From contig NZ_CANLTC010000015.1 of the NCBI RefSeq assembly GCF_947493865.1, positions 36,489 through 100,488 on the forward strand: a DNA stretch of 64,000 nucleotides, written 5' to 3'. The stretch's first letter is position 1, and every line of letters begins with the position of its first letter. The notes under the pieces were generated by a model. It searched no databases and was not told the origin of the DNA. It was given only the letters and a program-made list of their open reading frames with translations. Below are positions 25,336-33,480 of the stretch, piece after piece. The translations under genes and the position numbers were made by a program. The DNA comes from an uncultured Halomonas sp. (GTDB taxonomy: Bacteria; Pseudomonadota; Gammaproteobacteria; Pseudomonadales; Halomonadaceae).

Positions 25336-26781
25336 GTCAGTGATTCCTTTCACGTAGCAAGTCTTGACCACGGTATAAAACTCCCGTGCGTAGCGACCCT
25401 GCTCCCGGGGCCCGAAGCTCGAATCCTTGCGCCCGCCGAAGGGCACGTGATAATCCGTGCCGGCGGTGGCCAGATTGACCATCACGCAGCCGGTCTCGGC
25501 CCGGGCCTTGAAATCGCTGGCGAGTTTCAGAGAGTCGGTGATGATGCCGGCGGTCAAACCGAAGTTCGTATCATTCAAGGTCGCAATGGCTTCCTCGTAA
25601 TCCCGCACCTTGATCACGCAGGCGATGGGGCCGAACACTTCCTCGCGATTGATCGCCATGTCATTGCGGGTATCGGTAAACAGCGTCGGCGCCATGAAGA
25701 AGCCATCGGTATCACGTTCGAGTCGCTCGCCGCCAAAGGCAAGGGTGGCGCCATCTTTCTTAGCACGCTCGATCCAGGCCAGATTGGATTCCAGTTGGCG
25801 GGAGTCTACTACCGGGCCGATATGCACCCCTTCTTCCAGGGCATGACCGACCTTGACGGTCTTGAGCTTGTTGATCAGCTTCTCGACGAAAGCGTCGTGA
25901 ACGGCTTCGGTCACGATCAGGCGTGACGAGGCGGTGCATTTTTGACCGGTACCGGAATAGGCCCCGGCGAAGGCGGCTTCTACCGCCAGGTCGAGATTTG
26001 CATCCTCCGCGACGATCAGCGCATTCTTGGAGCCCATCTCGAGCTGGCACTTGACCAGATTCCCCGCCGTGGCGGCGGCCACCCGACGACCGACTTCCAG
26101 GGAGCCGGTGAAGCTCACCGCGTCGATATCCGGGCTCGAGATCAGCGCATCGCCGACCTGGCTGCCGGAGCCCATCAGCAGGTTGAAGGTGCCGGCGGGC
26201 AGATCCTGACGGCTGATTATCTCGGCCAGGGCCCAGGCGCTCGCGGGTACCAGATTGGCGGGCTTGAAGATCACCGCATTGCCGAAAGCCAATGCCGGGG
26301 CGATCTTCCACACCGCCGTTGCCAGCGGAAAGTTCCAGGGGCTGATGATGCCGACCACACCGACCGGCTCACGGCGAGTTTCCACTTCGACACCCGGGCG
26401 AACGGAATCGGCGCGGTCATCGATCTGGCGCAGCACTTCCGCCGCGTAGTAGTGGAAGAACTGCCCAGAGCGATAGACCTCGCCAGCGCCTTCCGCCAGG
26501 GTCTTGCCCTCTTCCCGGGAAAGCAGACGACCCAGCTCGTCCTTGCGGGCGATCAGCTCATTGCCAATCGCCATCAGTACGCCGTAGCGCGCCTCCAGGC
26601 CGCTCTTGGCCCATTCGCGGGAACCACGACGGGCCGCCGTGATGGCATCCTGCACCTGGTCGGTACTGGCCTGGGCGAATTCACCGATCACATCGCTCGT
26701 ATCCGAAGGATTCGTGTTGGTCAGCGTATCGGTGCCGGTTACCCATTGGCCGTCGATATAGAGGGAGTGAGCCTGTGACAT
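25333..26781 (-). CDS. NAD(P)-dependent aldehyde dehydrogenase (2-oxoglutarate-semialdehyde-type)
   Basis: A 482-residue aldehyde dehydrogenase. Landmarks are ISPWNFPLATAVWKIAPAL (about 143-161), FTGSLEVGRRVA (about 222-233), the catalytic Glu in LEMGSKNALIV (about 248) and the catalytic Cys in GTGQKCTASSRLIV (about 282), with EEVFGPIACV (about 378). The GQKCTASSR form, with a Met-Gly-Ser/Gly-Lys-Asn active loop, is closest to alpha-ketoglutarate semialdehyde dehydrogenases of the YcbD group. A perfect AGGAGG precedes the ATG at 26781. It is divergent from a LysR gene. Substrate assignment is tentative. Confidence 0.88.
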   Translation of the reverse strand: MSQAHSLYIDGQWVTGTDTLTNTNPSDTSDVIGEFAQASTDQVQDAITAARRGSREWAKSGLEARYGVLMAIGNELIARKDELGRLLSREEGKTLAEGAGEVYRSGQFFHYYAAEVLRQIDDRADSVRPGVEVETRREPVGVVGIISPWNFPLATAVWKIAPALAFGNAVIFKPANLVPASAWALAEIISRQDLPAGTFNLLMGSGSQVGDALISSPDIDAVSFTGSLEVGRRVAAATAGNLVKCQLEMGSKNALIVAEDANLDLAVEAAFAGAYSGTGQKCTASSRLIVTEAVHDAFVEKLINKLKTVKVGHALEEGVHIGPVVDSRQLESNLAWIERAKKDGATLAFGGERLERDTDGFFMAPTLFTDTRNDMAINREEVFGPIACVIKVRDYEEAIATLNDTNFGLTAGIITDSLKLASDFKARAETGCVMVNLATAGTDYHVPFGGRKDSSFGPREQGRYAREFYTVVKTCYVKGITD

Positions 26782-26831
26782 GAAAACCTCCTGAAAGATT
26801 GCTGTCAGCCTAGCGGGAATTAATCTATAAA

Positions 26832-26845
26832 TATAATCAATTATA
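26832..26845. promoter_or_regulatory. Dyad in the divergent aldehyde dehydrogenase/LysR promoter
   Basis: TATAAT-CA-ATTATA forms a 14-base dyad in a strikingly AT-rich stretch (about 26815-26870) between the two divergent starts. It fits a LysR-type site or overlapping -10 elements for both genes. Confidence 0.4.
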
Positions 26846-26904
26846 AAAATTAAATGATAAGATTTCCTTACTATCTGCCTACGCAGCATGGGAGGAAAAA
26901 TGCG

Positions 26905-27780
26905 ATGCCACCGGAGTTGAAGATTCAGCCCTTGCGCTATGTGCTGGCCATCATTGATGAAGGCGGTTTCAATGCAGCGGCACGACACCTGCACCGCAGC
27001 CAGCCGGCGCTTTCCATGGCGATCAAGGAGCTCGAGCAGCGGCTGGGGCAATCATTGTTCGAGAAGAGCGGAAAAGCGCAGCTGACGCCCTTCGGCATCT
27101 ATTGCCTGCCGCGCTTTCGTGAATTCATCGCTCAGCACGACCGGCTGAGTCGTGAACTCAAGGCGCAGGTCGACAAGCAGGCCGGACGCCTGGATATCGC
27201 TGCGGTGCCTTCGGTTGCCAGTCGACTCATGCCCGGCATACTGGGGGAGTTCATTGCTCTCTATCCTGATCTCAAGGTCAGCCTGCAGGACGGCAACGCG
27301 GAATTCGTGCGTCGTCAAGTGACGAGCGGTGAAGCGGACCTGGGAGTGGGCAGCGTATGGCAGGGAGATGATGAGCTAGATTTCAAACCGTTGATGCGCG
27401 ACAGGGTCGGGGTGGTGTGTCGCGCCGATCACCCTCTCGCCGGGAGGGAAGCGCTCGTTTGGCAGGAACTCCAGGGCCAGGCGCTGATCGGCAACGGCAC
27501 ATCACGTCTGCTGGAAGGCACCGAGGCGGCGCCGCTACTCGAGCAGAACGCCTATTTCGTCGCCAACATGATTTCATTGACGGCGATGCTCGAAGCCGGC
27601 GTGGGTATCACCACGTTGCCACGGCTGGCCTTCCCGGAAGGACATACGCGCCTGCGCTTCATCCCTTTCGCCGACCCCAAGGTCGAGCGCGAGATCGGCC
27701 TGTTGAAGCCGCGCAAGCGCAGCCTGTCGCCGGCGGCCCAGGCCATGGAGAGGTTTATCGCGGAGAGATTAGAGAATTGA
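26905..27780 (+). CDS. LysR family transcriptional regulator
   Basis: A 291-residue LTTR: helix-turn-helix at about 6-65 (LAIIDEGGFNAAARHLHRSQ, then PALSMAIKELEQRLG) and a co-inducer domain from about 90. GGAGG at 26891-26895 fixes the ATG at 26905. It is divergent from the aldehyde dehydrogenase gene, which is its most likely target together with the BCCT/dipeptidase genes behind it. A decayed copy of its 3' end occurs at 28748-28795. Confidence 0.9.
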   Translation: MPPELKIQPLRYVLAIIDEGGFNAAARHLHRSQPALSMAIKELEQRLGQSLFEKSGKAQLTPFGIYCLPRFREFIAQHDRLSRELKAQVDKQAGRLDIAAVPSVASRLMPGILGEFIALYPDLKVSLQDGNAEFVRRQVTSGEADLGVGSVWQGDDELDFKPLMRDRVGVVCRADHPLAGREALVWQELQGQALIGNGTSRLLEGTEAAPLLEQNAYFVANMISLTAMLEAGVGITTLPRLAFPEGHTRLRFIPFADPKVEREIGLLKPRKRSLSPAAQAMERFIAERLEN

Positions 27781-27844
27781 CAAGAAACATGTGTTCTTTT
27801 ATAAAACATGCAGCTTATATTTGTAGACAATAAGAGCGTTAATT

Positions 27845-28216
27845 ATGAAAAAAATAGCAACTTTTCTCTTCTTAATCTTATTTTCCAACGGTATATTAGC
27901 TGCTGAATGGTACGAGAATGGATCTCTTCACACCAAAAGTGCACTAGCTTGGCAAGATGCTACTTATGAAAACAAACTTGCTACTAGCGGCGATCTCATT
28001 GCGTCACTTTATCAAAATGGGAAACTAGCGCCTGAAATTGCTAATCGCATTCACGACGTTGACGACATAAAAGGGCTGGCAGAGAAACTAGTAGCACAGC
28101 TGAATGACGCCTTTCTTCCCGAAAGCAATCCCGAGCAGAATCGCAAAATTTATGCTAATCAAAAAGTAGGGGAAACAGCAGCTATGGCTATGATAATGAT
28201 GGGATGGATCAAATAA
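27845..28216 (+). CDS. Hypothetical secreted protein
   Basis: A 123-residue protein with a clear Sec signal peptide: MKKIATFLFLILFSNGILA, probable cleavage after ILA-A (about 19-20). The mature part is polar, ending KVGETAAMAMIMMGWIK; no cysteines and no known domain were seen. Codon use and base composition are AT-rich compared with the neighbours, suggesting recent transfer. It starts the AT-rich patch after the LysR gene. Not recognised. Confidence 0.7.
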   Translation: MKKIATFLFLILFSNGILAAEWYENGSLHTKSALAWQDATYENKLATSGDLIASLYQNGKLAPEIANRIHDVDDIKGLAEKLVAQLNDAFLPESNPEQNRKIYANQKVGETAAMAMIMMGWIK

Positions 28217-28300
28217 TCTATTAAAATTTTACAATTTTTTACGCGCCTAAATTTTGTCGGATTTCGCGTAATTAACCACGTGAAATTCGACAGGCAAAAT

Positions 28301-28561
28301 TCACTGTTCCCATTCAACGGGAGAGATATTCACTAGCTCATCAAAATGACAATTATCGGCATCGAGTCCCTGGAGCAGCTGTGCCTCGGTGAAGGGAAAG
28401 CGGATCTTGCGCGACGATTCCATCGCAGGCTGCACGACGATGCGGCCCGCCTCGACGGTGACTTCCACTTTGCTGGCCACGTCCAGGTGCGCCTGGGCCA
28501 GAATGGTACTGGGCAAGCGCAACGCGGCGCTGTTGCCCCATTTCTTGATTTCCGTTTTCAT
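28301..28561 (-). CDS. MazE/AbrB-type antitoxin, apparently without toxin partner
   Basis: An 86-residue protein opening MKTEIKKWGNSAALRLPSTI, the swapped-hairpin AbrB/MazE DNA-binding fold (1-50), then an acidic C-terminal tail (51-86) of the type that binds MazF. Upstream codons stay open but lie in a promoter palindrome, so the ATG at 28561 is used. In mazEF the toxin follows directly; here the next gene on this strand is missing and a convergent gene ends 84 bases away. It may be an orphan or decayed pair, or act with a toxin elsewhere. Confidence 0.82.
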   Translation of the reverse strand: MKTEIKKWGNSAALRLPSTILAQAHLDVASKVEVTVEAGRIVVQPAMESSRKIRFPFTEAQLLQGLDADNCHFDELVNISPVEWEQ

Positions 28562-28577
28562 GCTCTCAAGCCTTGCG

Positions 28578-28595
28578 TATCTACATATGTAGATA
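28578..28595. promoter_or_regulatory. 18-bp perfect palindrome upstream of the MazE-like gene
   Basis: tatctacatatgtagata is a perfect palindrome 17 bases before the MazE-like ATG. MazE-family antitoxins autoregulate by binding such sites over their own promoters, so this is the probable operator. An AT-rich -10-like segment is embedded in it. Confidence 0.65.
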
Positions 28596-28646
28596 CAGCA
28601 ACAAACTGCAAGTACTGTCAATGATACAAGCCAATTCGTGACACCC

Positions 28647-28741
28647 CTATTGCTTCTTGACGATCTTCATCATTCGCAGTTCTTGGTCATCGTGCACGAT
28701 CAAACGGGACGCTCGATCCTGATGGCGCCGCTTTCGCGCAG
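28647..28741 (-). pseudogene. Decayed 3' end of a Crp/Fnr regulator gene
   Basis: Read on the minus strand, this encodes LRESGAIRIERPV, then after a one-base deletion LIVHDDQELRMMKIVKKQ and a stop. The intact Crp/Fnr gene at 30133-30870 ends LRESGAITVERQQLIVHDAK, RLRKMMTVKKQ. The two DNA stretches align over about 95 bases. It is a frameshifted gene fragment, cut off at about 28741 where a different remnant begins. Confidence 0.75.
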
Positions 28742-28747
28742 GCCGGA

Positions 28748-28795
28748 CAGCGGCCCAGACCATGGAGACATTTATCCTGAAAAGCTGCGGTGATA
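28748..28795 (+). pseudogene. Decayed 3' end of a LysR gene
   Basis: The plus strand reads AAQTMETFILKSCG, matching AAQAMERFIAERLEN at the end of the LysR gene at 26905-27780. DNA identity is visible in gcggcccagaccatggag against gcggcccaggccatggag. It abuts the Crp/Fnr remnant directly, and no further LysR coding sequence is present. Confidence 0.65.
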
Positions 28796-28929
28796 CCAAT
28801 CCATGGTAATTCGCCTATGACGGCATCGAAATTGCGCCTGTCCCTTGAATTCAGGAATTCGAGCCAGCGAGATCAATCCCACCATTGAAATAGGCACAGC
28901 TTTTCGACTTCATGGTTTCCATGAAGCCT

Positions 28930-29976
28930 CTACGCCCTTTCTTTTTCTCTTTGAGTGCCCGAACACTCATTGACGAAATCTTCCACCATGAAATTTTCGA
29001 AGAAGAATTTGCCTTCAACCCATTCGAGATCATCTGTCCAGTATCCCGGGCAGGGGCGGTGCGCCGATGTTGAAAAACCGTAGCTTACTTCCACTATCAT
29101 CGGCCCACTTTCATCAAACACGAAGTCGTAGGCGGCACATTGGGACCCCAGCTTTTCCGTAATATCAAAAGCCGTTTTCAAACACTCCTCTGGAATCTGC
29201 TGCGGATCGTAGATGATATGCCCGCTACCCGAGGCTCTGAAGTCCCCTTCATGAACCATTCTCTTGACGGCAAACGCCCGCTTCCCGATTACAACGACAC
29301 GGATGTCGTGATCGTTGTCAGGGATAAAATCCTGAAAATAGACATAGTTCTTTTCGATGGCGGTGTTGCTCGCCACCTGGGTCGTGGGAAAGACGACGCG
29401 GTAGGCTCCCCGCCCGATACCGACGAAGGATTGCAGATTCTTTTCCCGACCGAAGCGACGCAGTTGCTTGTTGAAATAGTGAACGCGGCTCTTGGCCTGA
29501 TAGCCGGAACCAAAGGCCCGCTCGATGAATTTTACGCCGGCCTTGCGGTCTCTGGCGATACGCACGTTTTCCGACAGTATGCCGCCTCGCAGCTTGAACA
29601 CCTTGGGAAAATCGGCAGTCTCCGCCCACTCAAGCGCCTTCCGCTTGTCGTAGAAAACATGACTAGGGATAAGCGGCGCGCCAATGGCCTCCAGCAGATA
29701 TTTCTGCGCTATCTTGTCGTCGTAATACCAGATGGTGGCGCTACCGGGAAACACCTTCTTGCCCATTGTCTCGAGCGCGGCGGTCAGTTGCCTGGCAAAC
29801 AGCAACGACTTGCCGTCACTCTCTGCCCAATGCCACATCAGGCCACTGCAGGGACGCATCTGCTCGATGATATCGAGTGCGTAACAATCGACCAGCTTGT
29901 AGGCGATGCGATGCCTTTCACAGTACTCGACCCATTTATCGCTGAAGCTTCCCGAACGCGAATGAATAGCTATCAT
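28930..29976 (-). CDS. ATP-grasp domain protein
   Basis: A 348-residue protein. N-terminal domain about 1-85; then an ATP-grasp fold with KVFKLRGGILSENVR (about 126-140, ATP-lysine and glycine loop), YFQDFIPDNDHDIRVVVIG (about 213-231), KRMVHEGDFRASGSG (about 238-252) and the metal-binding end AYDFVFDESGPMIVEVSYGF (about 288-307). Such enzymes ligate a carboxylate to an amine through an acyl-phosphate. It resembles RimK-like ligases found in surface-polysaccharide or natural-product loci, but no partner genes are present. It lies in AT-rich surroundings and was probably acquired. Confidence 0.82.
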   Translation of the reverse strand: MIAIHSRSGSFSDKWVEYCERHRIAYKLVDCYALDIIEQMRPCSGLMWHWAESDGKSLLFARQLTAALETMGKKVFPGSATIWYYDDKIAQKYLLEAIGAPLIPSHVFYDKRKALEWAETADFPKVFKLRGGILSENVRIARDRKAGVKFIERAFGSGYQAKSRVHYFNKQLRRFGREKNLQSFVGIGRGAYRVVFPTTQVASNTAIEKNYVYFQDFIPDNDHDIRVVVIGKRAFAVKRMVHEGDFRASGSGHIIYDPQQIPEECLKTAFDITEKLGSQCAAYDFVFDESGPMIVEVSYGFSTSAHRPCPGYWTDDLEWVEGKFFFENFMVEDFVNECSGTQREKERA

Positions 29977-30132
29977 ATTATTATCTAGAATATTGAACGT
30001 GGATTTGCGGCCTATATCCGATCAAACCAATTGGTATTTTTATCGGCCGATTTTTTTATTTTCTTTGGGTGTTCACAGGCCGCTACATAGCGAATTACGT
30101 GCTACCCAGCCATTTTTTATATTTCATATATA

Positions 30133-30870
30133 CTACTGCTTCTTCACTGTCATCATCTTTCTCAAGCGCTTGGCGTCATGCACGATCAATTGCTGGCGCT
30201 CGACCGTGATGGCACCGCTTTCACGCAAGCGGGTGAGCAATCGCGACAGAGTTTCCGGGGTCATTGCCAGTTGCGCTGCCAGCAGATATTTGGGTGTATC
30301 CAGATGAACCACGCCGGGCAGTTGCGGTGGCTCAGGCAACTGACGCAGGATAAAGCCAATCAGACGCGACAGGGCATCGCCCTGGGTCAACAGCACCATG
30401 TCCTCCAGTCGATCGGTCAACTCCCCGGAGAGTTGCAGCATGAATTTCGCACGACACTCGGCGTTATCGTCGATATAGCGCCAGCACTGGGCAAGATCCA
30501 GCACCAGTACCTCTGTACGCATCAAGGCTTCGGCGGAATACAGATAACGGGGTTCGTTCGACAACATGCTCAACTCGCCCACGGTATCGCCACGCTCGGC
30601 ACACCGAATGGTTGCCAGACGACCATCGTCGGAAGTTCGAACCAAGCGTACTCCACCGCTGAGCACAACATACAAGTACTCTGCGGCTTCGTCCTGATGA
30701 AACAGCCATTCATGGTGTTCAATTGCCTGTAATCGAGACGATGCCAGCATGGCGTCGATTGTCGAAGCGGGCAAATGGCTGAACCAAGGCACCTGGACGA
30801 CTAGCTCGCGCACCTGCTCCGACGTGAGCGAAGGCTGCTGTCCTGATGGATGAGAGGTGCTGGGACACAT
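30133..30870 (-). CDS. Crp/Fnr family regulator (DNR-like)
   Basis: A 245-residue regulator: cyclic-nucleotide-binding-type beta-barrel (about 30-140), long dimer helix, and helix-turn-helix (about 190-225, YLLAAQLAMTPETLSRLLTR then LRESG). It lacks the N-terminal cysteine cluster of FNR/ANR, so it cannot hold the oxygen-sensing 4Fe-4S centre. DNR-type regulators without that cluster sense NO through haem and drive denitrification genes. Position at the end of the nar gene run supports this role. The assignment within the superfamily is by context. A fragment of its 3' end is duplicated at 28647-28741. Confidence 0.85.
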   Translation of the reverse strand: MCPSTSHPSGQQPSLTSEQVRELVVQVPWFSHLPASTIDAMLASSRLQAIEHHEWLFHQDEAAEYLYVVLSGGVRLVRTSDDGRLATIRCAERGDTVGELSMLSNEPRYLYSAEALMRTEVLVLDLAQCWRYIDDNAECRAKFMLQLSGELTDRLEDMVLLTQGDALSRLIGFILRQLPEPPQLPGVVHLDTPKYLLAAQLAMTPETLSRLLTRLRESGAITVERQQLIVHDAKRLRKMMTVKKQ

Positions 30871-30899
30871 GACGTCTGCCTTCTCCTTGTTGTTGGTTC

Positions 30900-30928
30900 A
30901 GTAGGCCAGGGTGCTTGTCAGGCCTACT
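30900..30928. repeat. Hairpin between the parvulin gene and the Crp/Fnr gene
   Basis: AGTAGGCC (30900-30907) and GGCCTACT (30921-30928) are perfect 8-bp arms with a 13-base loop, overlapping the stop of the parvulin gene. No T-run follows on the minus strand, so it would be at most a weak terminator or a stabiliser of the upstream nar message. Confidence 0.45.
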
Positions 30929-31745
30929 GCATCAAAGCGCCGTCCGCATCCTCGTCCAGGGCCAGCCCCTCGACGCCATAGGTTTCTTCCAGCGCCAGCA
31001 GGTAATGGCGCAGCGCGCGCCGCGTGGCCTGTTCGTGCAGCGTATGGCGAACCTTGTCCGCGACCGCCTCGAAGGGCAACGGCTGGGCCTCGATGCGCTT
31101 GTCGATACTGACCAGGTGCCAGCCATAGCGCGATGCCAGGGGGCGGTTGTGCAGCCCTTCAGGCAAGTGCTGCAGAGCGCGATCGAGCTCAGGCACGGTC
31201 TGCCCGGTCGTCAACCAGCCAAGCTCCCCGCCTTCATCCTTGGACGGGCAGGCGGAATGACGCAGCGCGAACTCGGTGAAACGCTCCGGCGCTACTGCCA
31301 ACTCCTCGAGTAATTCGACGCCTTGGTGATACTGGGCATCCCGGGCTTGAGCATCCTCTGGCGCGGCCAGCAACAGGATATGCCGTACCTGCAACTGCAC
31401 CGGCTCGAAGAAACGCTCCGGATGGGCCTCGAAGAAGCGCTGGCAGGCTGCCTCGTCCGGCTCCGGCACCACGAGTTCCCGATCCAGCAGCTCGGTCATG
31501 GCGGCGTCGTTCTCGACTCCCTTGTCATCAACGATCGGCGCGAGACCGAGTTCCGCCGCTCGCTGGCTCAACAACTCGCGAACCACCAGGGCCCGGGCCG
31601 CCTTGAGCTGGGCGTCGCTGACGCTCTCCGACGGATGGTACTGCATCTCCTGGGCAATCGCTTCTTCGGCGATTGCCACGTCACCCACTCGGATCGGGGG
31701 AGCGGCGCTCCCTCCGGGCAGGTTTTCGACTTCAATCATCTGCAT
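30924..31745 (-). CDS. Parvulin-type peptidylprolyl isomerase (NifM-like) of the nar operon
   Basis: A 273-residue protein. The helical N-terminal chaperone part covers about 1-115 and the parvulin (rotamase) domain about 118-225: QVRHILLLAAPEDAQARDA, FALRHSACPSKDEGGELGWL and YGWHLVSIDKR. No signal peptide, so cytosolic. A NifM-like isomerase after narI is known in several Pseudomonas and Halomonas nar operons and is thought to help nitrate reductase folding. The ATG at 31745 follows GGAG by 8 bases. A 228-base repeat-containing gap separates it from narI. Confidence 0.88.
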   Translation of the reverse strand: MQMIEVENLPGGSAAPPIRVGDVAIAEEAIAQEMQYHPSESVSDAQLKAARALVVRELLSQRAAELGLAPIVDDKGVENDAAMTELLDRELVVPEPDEAACQRFFEAHPERFFEPVQLQVRHILLLAAPEDAQARDAQYHQGVELLEELAVAPERFTEFALRHSACPSKDEGGELGWLTTGQTVPELDRALQHLPEGLHNRPLASRYGWHLVSIDKRIEAQPLPFEAVADKVRHTLHEQATRRALRHYLLALEETYGVEGLALDEDADGALMQ

Positions 31746-31775
31746 GGTACTTCTCCGATGATTCTATTGCATAGC

Positions 31776-31975
31776 CACTGGATAAATCGCCGAGCGGTGT
31801 GAAGCGCAAGGCGTGCGGCGCACAGGGACCGGAGCATATGGGGTATATGTGACGGTTCCGAGCACCGCGCACAAATTCGTCAGGAACGAATTTGAACAGC
31901 CTTCAGGCTGGCCCGAAGGGTGGCCGCCATGGAAGGCGGCCATAGCACAGCGACTTGCCCGCGCAGGCATTTATT
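31776..31975. repeat. Dispersed intergenic repeat, copy B, with nested hairpins
   Basis: Fills the narI-parvulin gap. Outer parts match the copy at 25209-25335 (ggataaatcgccgagcgg, tgaagcgcaaggcgtgcgg, ccgcgcac, gcaggcatttatta). Inserted between them are three perfect hairpins in a row: AAATTCGT/ACGAATTT (31873-31893), CAGCCT/AGGCTG (31897-31910) and TGGCCGCC/GGCGGCCA (31921-31942). The insertion resembles a REP-type mosaic element. It would lie inside the nar transcript. Confidence 0.75.
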
Positions 31976-32657
31976 AGCCCCTGCGGCGCACGATTTGATA
32001 GTTCCGTCCTAGATAGCCCAGCGGAATGCTCCACACATGCACCAGCCGTGAGAACGGAAACAGCAGGATGATGGTCAGCCCCAGGAAGATATGCAGCTTG
32101 TAGATCCAGGAGACTTCCGCCATGTAGTCCGCCGCGCCACCGCTGAAGAATACGATGGATTGCGCCCAGCTCGCCAGAGTCAGCATCATCTCGCCGTCCA
32201 GGTGTCCCAGGGAGAAGAACACGGTGACGATCCCAAGGCCGGCCTGGAATACCAGGATAGCGAGGATCGCGGTGTCCATCGGGCTCGATGATGCCTTGAC
32301 CCGGGGATTGTTCAGACGCCGATAGAGCAGCATGCCACCGCCGATCAGCACCAGCACCCCCGCGATGCCGCCGACAAGGATAGCCAGGATCTGCTTGGTG
32401 CCGGCACTAAGAAACGGCGCATAGATCCAGTGCGGCGTCAGCATGCCGAACAGATGACCGAAGAAGATCACGATGATGCCGATGTGAAAGAGATTGCTGG
32501 CCAGACGCATGTTCTTCGACGACAGCATCTGGCTGGAGCCGGTCTTCCAGGTGAACTGGCCGTGATCGAAGCGCAAGAGGCTACCGACCAGGAACACCGT
32601 ACCCGCCAGATACGGGTAATAGCCGTAGATGAGGTGCTGCAAGTATTCTACAAACAT
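31974..32657 (-). CDS. narI: Respiratory nitrate reductase gamma subunit NarI
   Basis: A 227-residue membrane subunit with five helices carrying two b-type haems that oxidise quinol and feed NarH. It opens MFVEYLQHLIYGYYPYLAGT. Haem-ligand histidines are in the segments FHIGIIVIFFGHLFGMLTPH (about 53-72) and in the later helices YKLHIFLGLTIILLFPFSRL (about 185-205) and VHVWSIPLGYLGR. GGAG lies 8 bases before the ATG at 32657; upstream in-frame codons overlap narJ and lack a ribosome site. It is 13 bases downstream of narJ. Confidence 0.95.
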   Translation of the reverse strand: MFVEYLQHLIYGYYPYLAGTVFLVGSLLRFDHGQFTWKTGSSQMLSSKNMRLASNLFHIGIIVIFFGHLFGMLTPHWIYAPFLSAGTKQILAILVGGIAGVLVLIGGGMLLYRRLNNPRVKASSSPMDTAILAILVFQAGLGIVTVFFSLGHLDGEMMLTLASWAQSIVFFSGGAADYMAEVSWIYKLHIFLGLTIILLFPFSRLVHVWSIPLGYLGRNYQIVRRRG

Positions 32658-32670
32658 GGCAATTCTCCGG

Positions 32671-33480
32671 TTAACGCTCGATCGCTGCAGACGTAGCGTT
32701 CGGCGCGGGCATGATACGTACGGGTTCGCTGGCAACCGAGTGCTTGCGTTCGGCCAGGCGCCGACCTTCGGCGGACTGTAGCGCACAATCCTCGTCGGAC
32801 TGAGCAGAGAAGCGCACCGCCTCCTCTTCCCATACCGCGTCCAGGGCTTCGGCAGTGTGATCGGGTTCCTCTTCCTTGACCTTGGGCCGGTGCTGCTCGA
32901 TCTCGCCTTCGGCCCCGATCATCCCGAGCAATGCGGTGGGCACCAGGGCATGATCGGCACCGCGCTCTTCTATCCTTGCGGCCAGCAGCGCCAGGATGTG
33001 GCGAATCTCGCCCAGCCAGCGCCCCACTTCCGCTTCATCCTGAGTCGAGAGGAACTCCAGGAACACCGGCAGGTGATCCGGCAGTTCCCGGGCATCGAGC
33101 ACGAAACCGGCGGCTTCGTACTGGGCGAGCAGATCGACCATGGCCTGACCGCGATCCCGGGACTCGCCATGCACGTGTTCGAACAGCAGCAGCGAGGTGG
33201 CCTTGCCACGATCGAACAGCGCCACGTATTCGGCCTGAAGGTCGAGCAGATCAGCCTCGAGCAGACGCTGGCACCAGCTCATGAGCTCACCACGCAGCAG
33301 GGGGTTCAAACGCTTCTCGGCAGCGATGATCTCGATCATTTCGGGAACGGCGTCCTGCAGCTCGGCGCTGGGGTAGTCCAGCAGACGAGCCAGCACCCGC
33401 AGGCTCAATAATGTCTGATCAGTCACGGCTGTTGTTTCGCTCATGGCTGTTAGTTCGCTCACGGCTGTTGACTGGCTCAT
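32671..33480 (-). CDS. narJ: Nitrate reductase assembly chaperone NarJ
   Basis: A 269-residue TorD-family chaperone that helps insert the molybdenum cofactor and Fe-S cluster into NarG and keeps NarGH off the membrane until ready. Helical core about 25-190, with LARLLDYPSAELQ (about 31-43), the family signature YVALFDRGKATSLLLFEHVH (about 85-105) and ELPDHLPVFLEFLS. AAGGAGGT lies 7 bases before the ATG at 33480, which overlaps the narH stop (ATGA). The N-terminus is unusual: an 18-base repeat encodes Ser-Glu-x-Thr-Ala-Met/Val units. The C-terminus (from about 200) is long and charged. Confidence 0.94.
   Translation of the reverse strand: MSQSTAVSELTAMSETTAVTDQTLLSLRVLARLLDYPSAELQDAVPEMIEIIAAEKRLNPLLRGELMSWCQRLLEADLLDLQAEYVALFDRGKATSLLLFEHVHGESRDRGQAMVDLLAQYEAAGFVLDARELPDHLPVFLEFLSTQDEAEVGRWLGEIRHILALLAARIEERGADHALVPTALLGMIGAEGEIEQHRPKVKEEEPDHTAEALDAVWEEEAVRFSAQSDEDCALQSAEGRRLAERKHSVASEPVRIMPAPNATSAAIER

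Larger units (their letters stand above)
28562..28929. other. Gene-poor stretch with operator and two gene remnants
   Basis: Besides the palindrome and the two remnants, the segment 28800-28929 shows nothing recognisable. It includes a short direct repeat gaattcaggaattc (28847-28860). No intact gene is supported. Confidence 0.5.

Noticed and set aside
30042..30058. atcggccgat followed by T7 as a terminator
   Set aside because: The palindrome has no loop, so a stable hairpin cannot form. It also points the wrong way for the Crp/Fnr gene on the minus strand.
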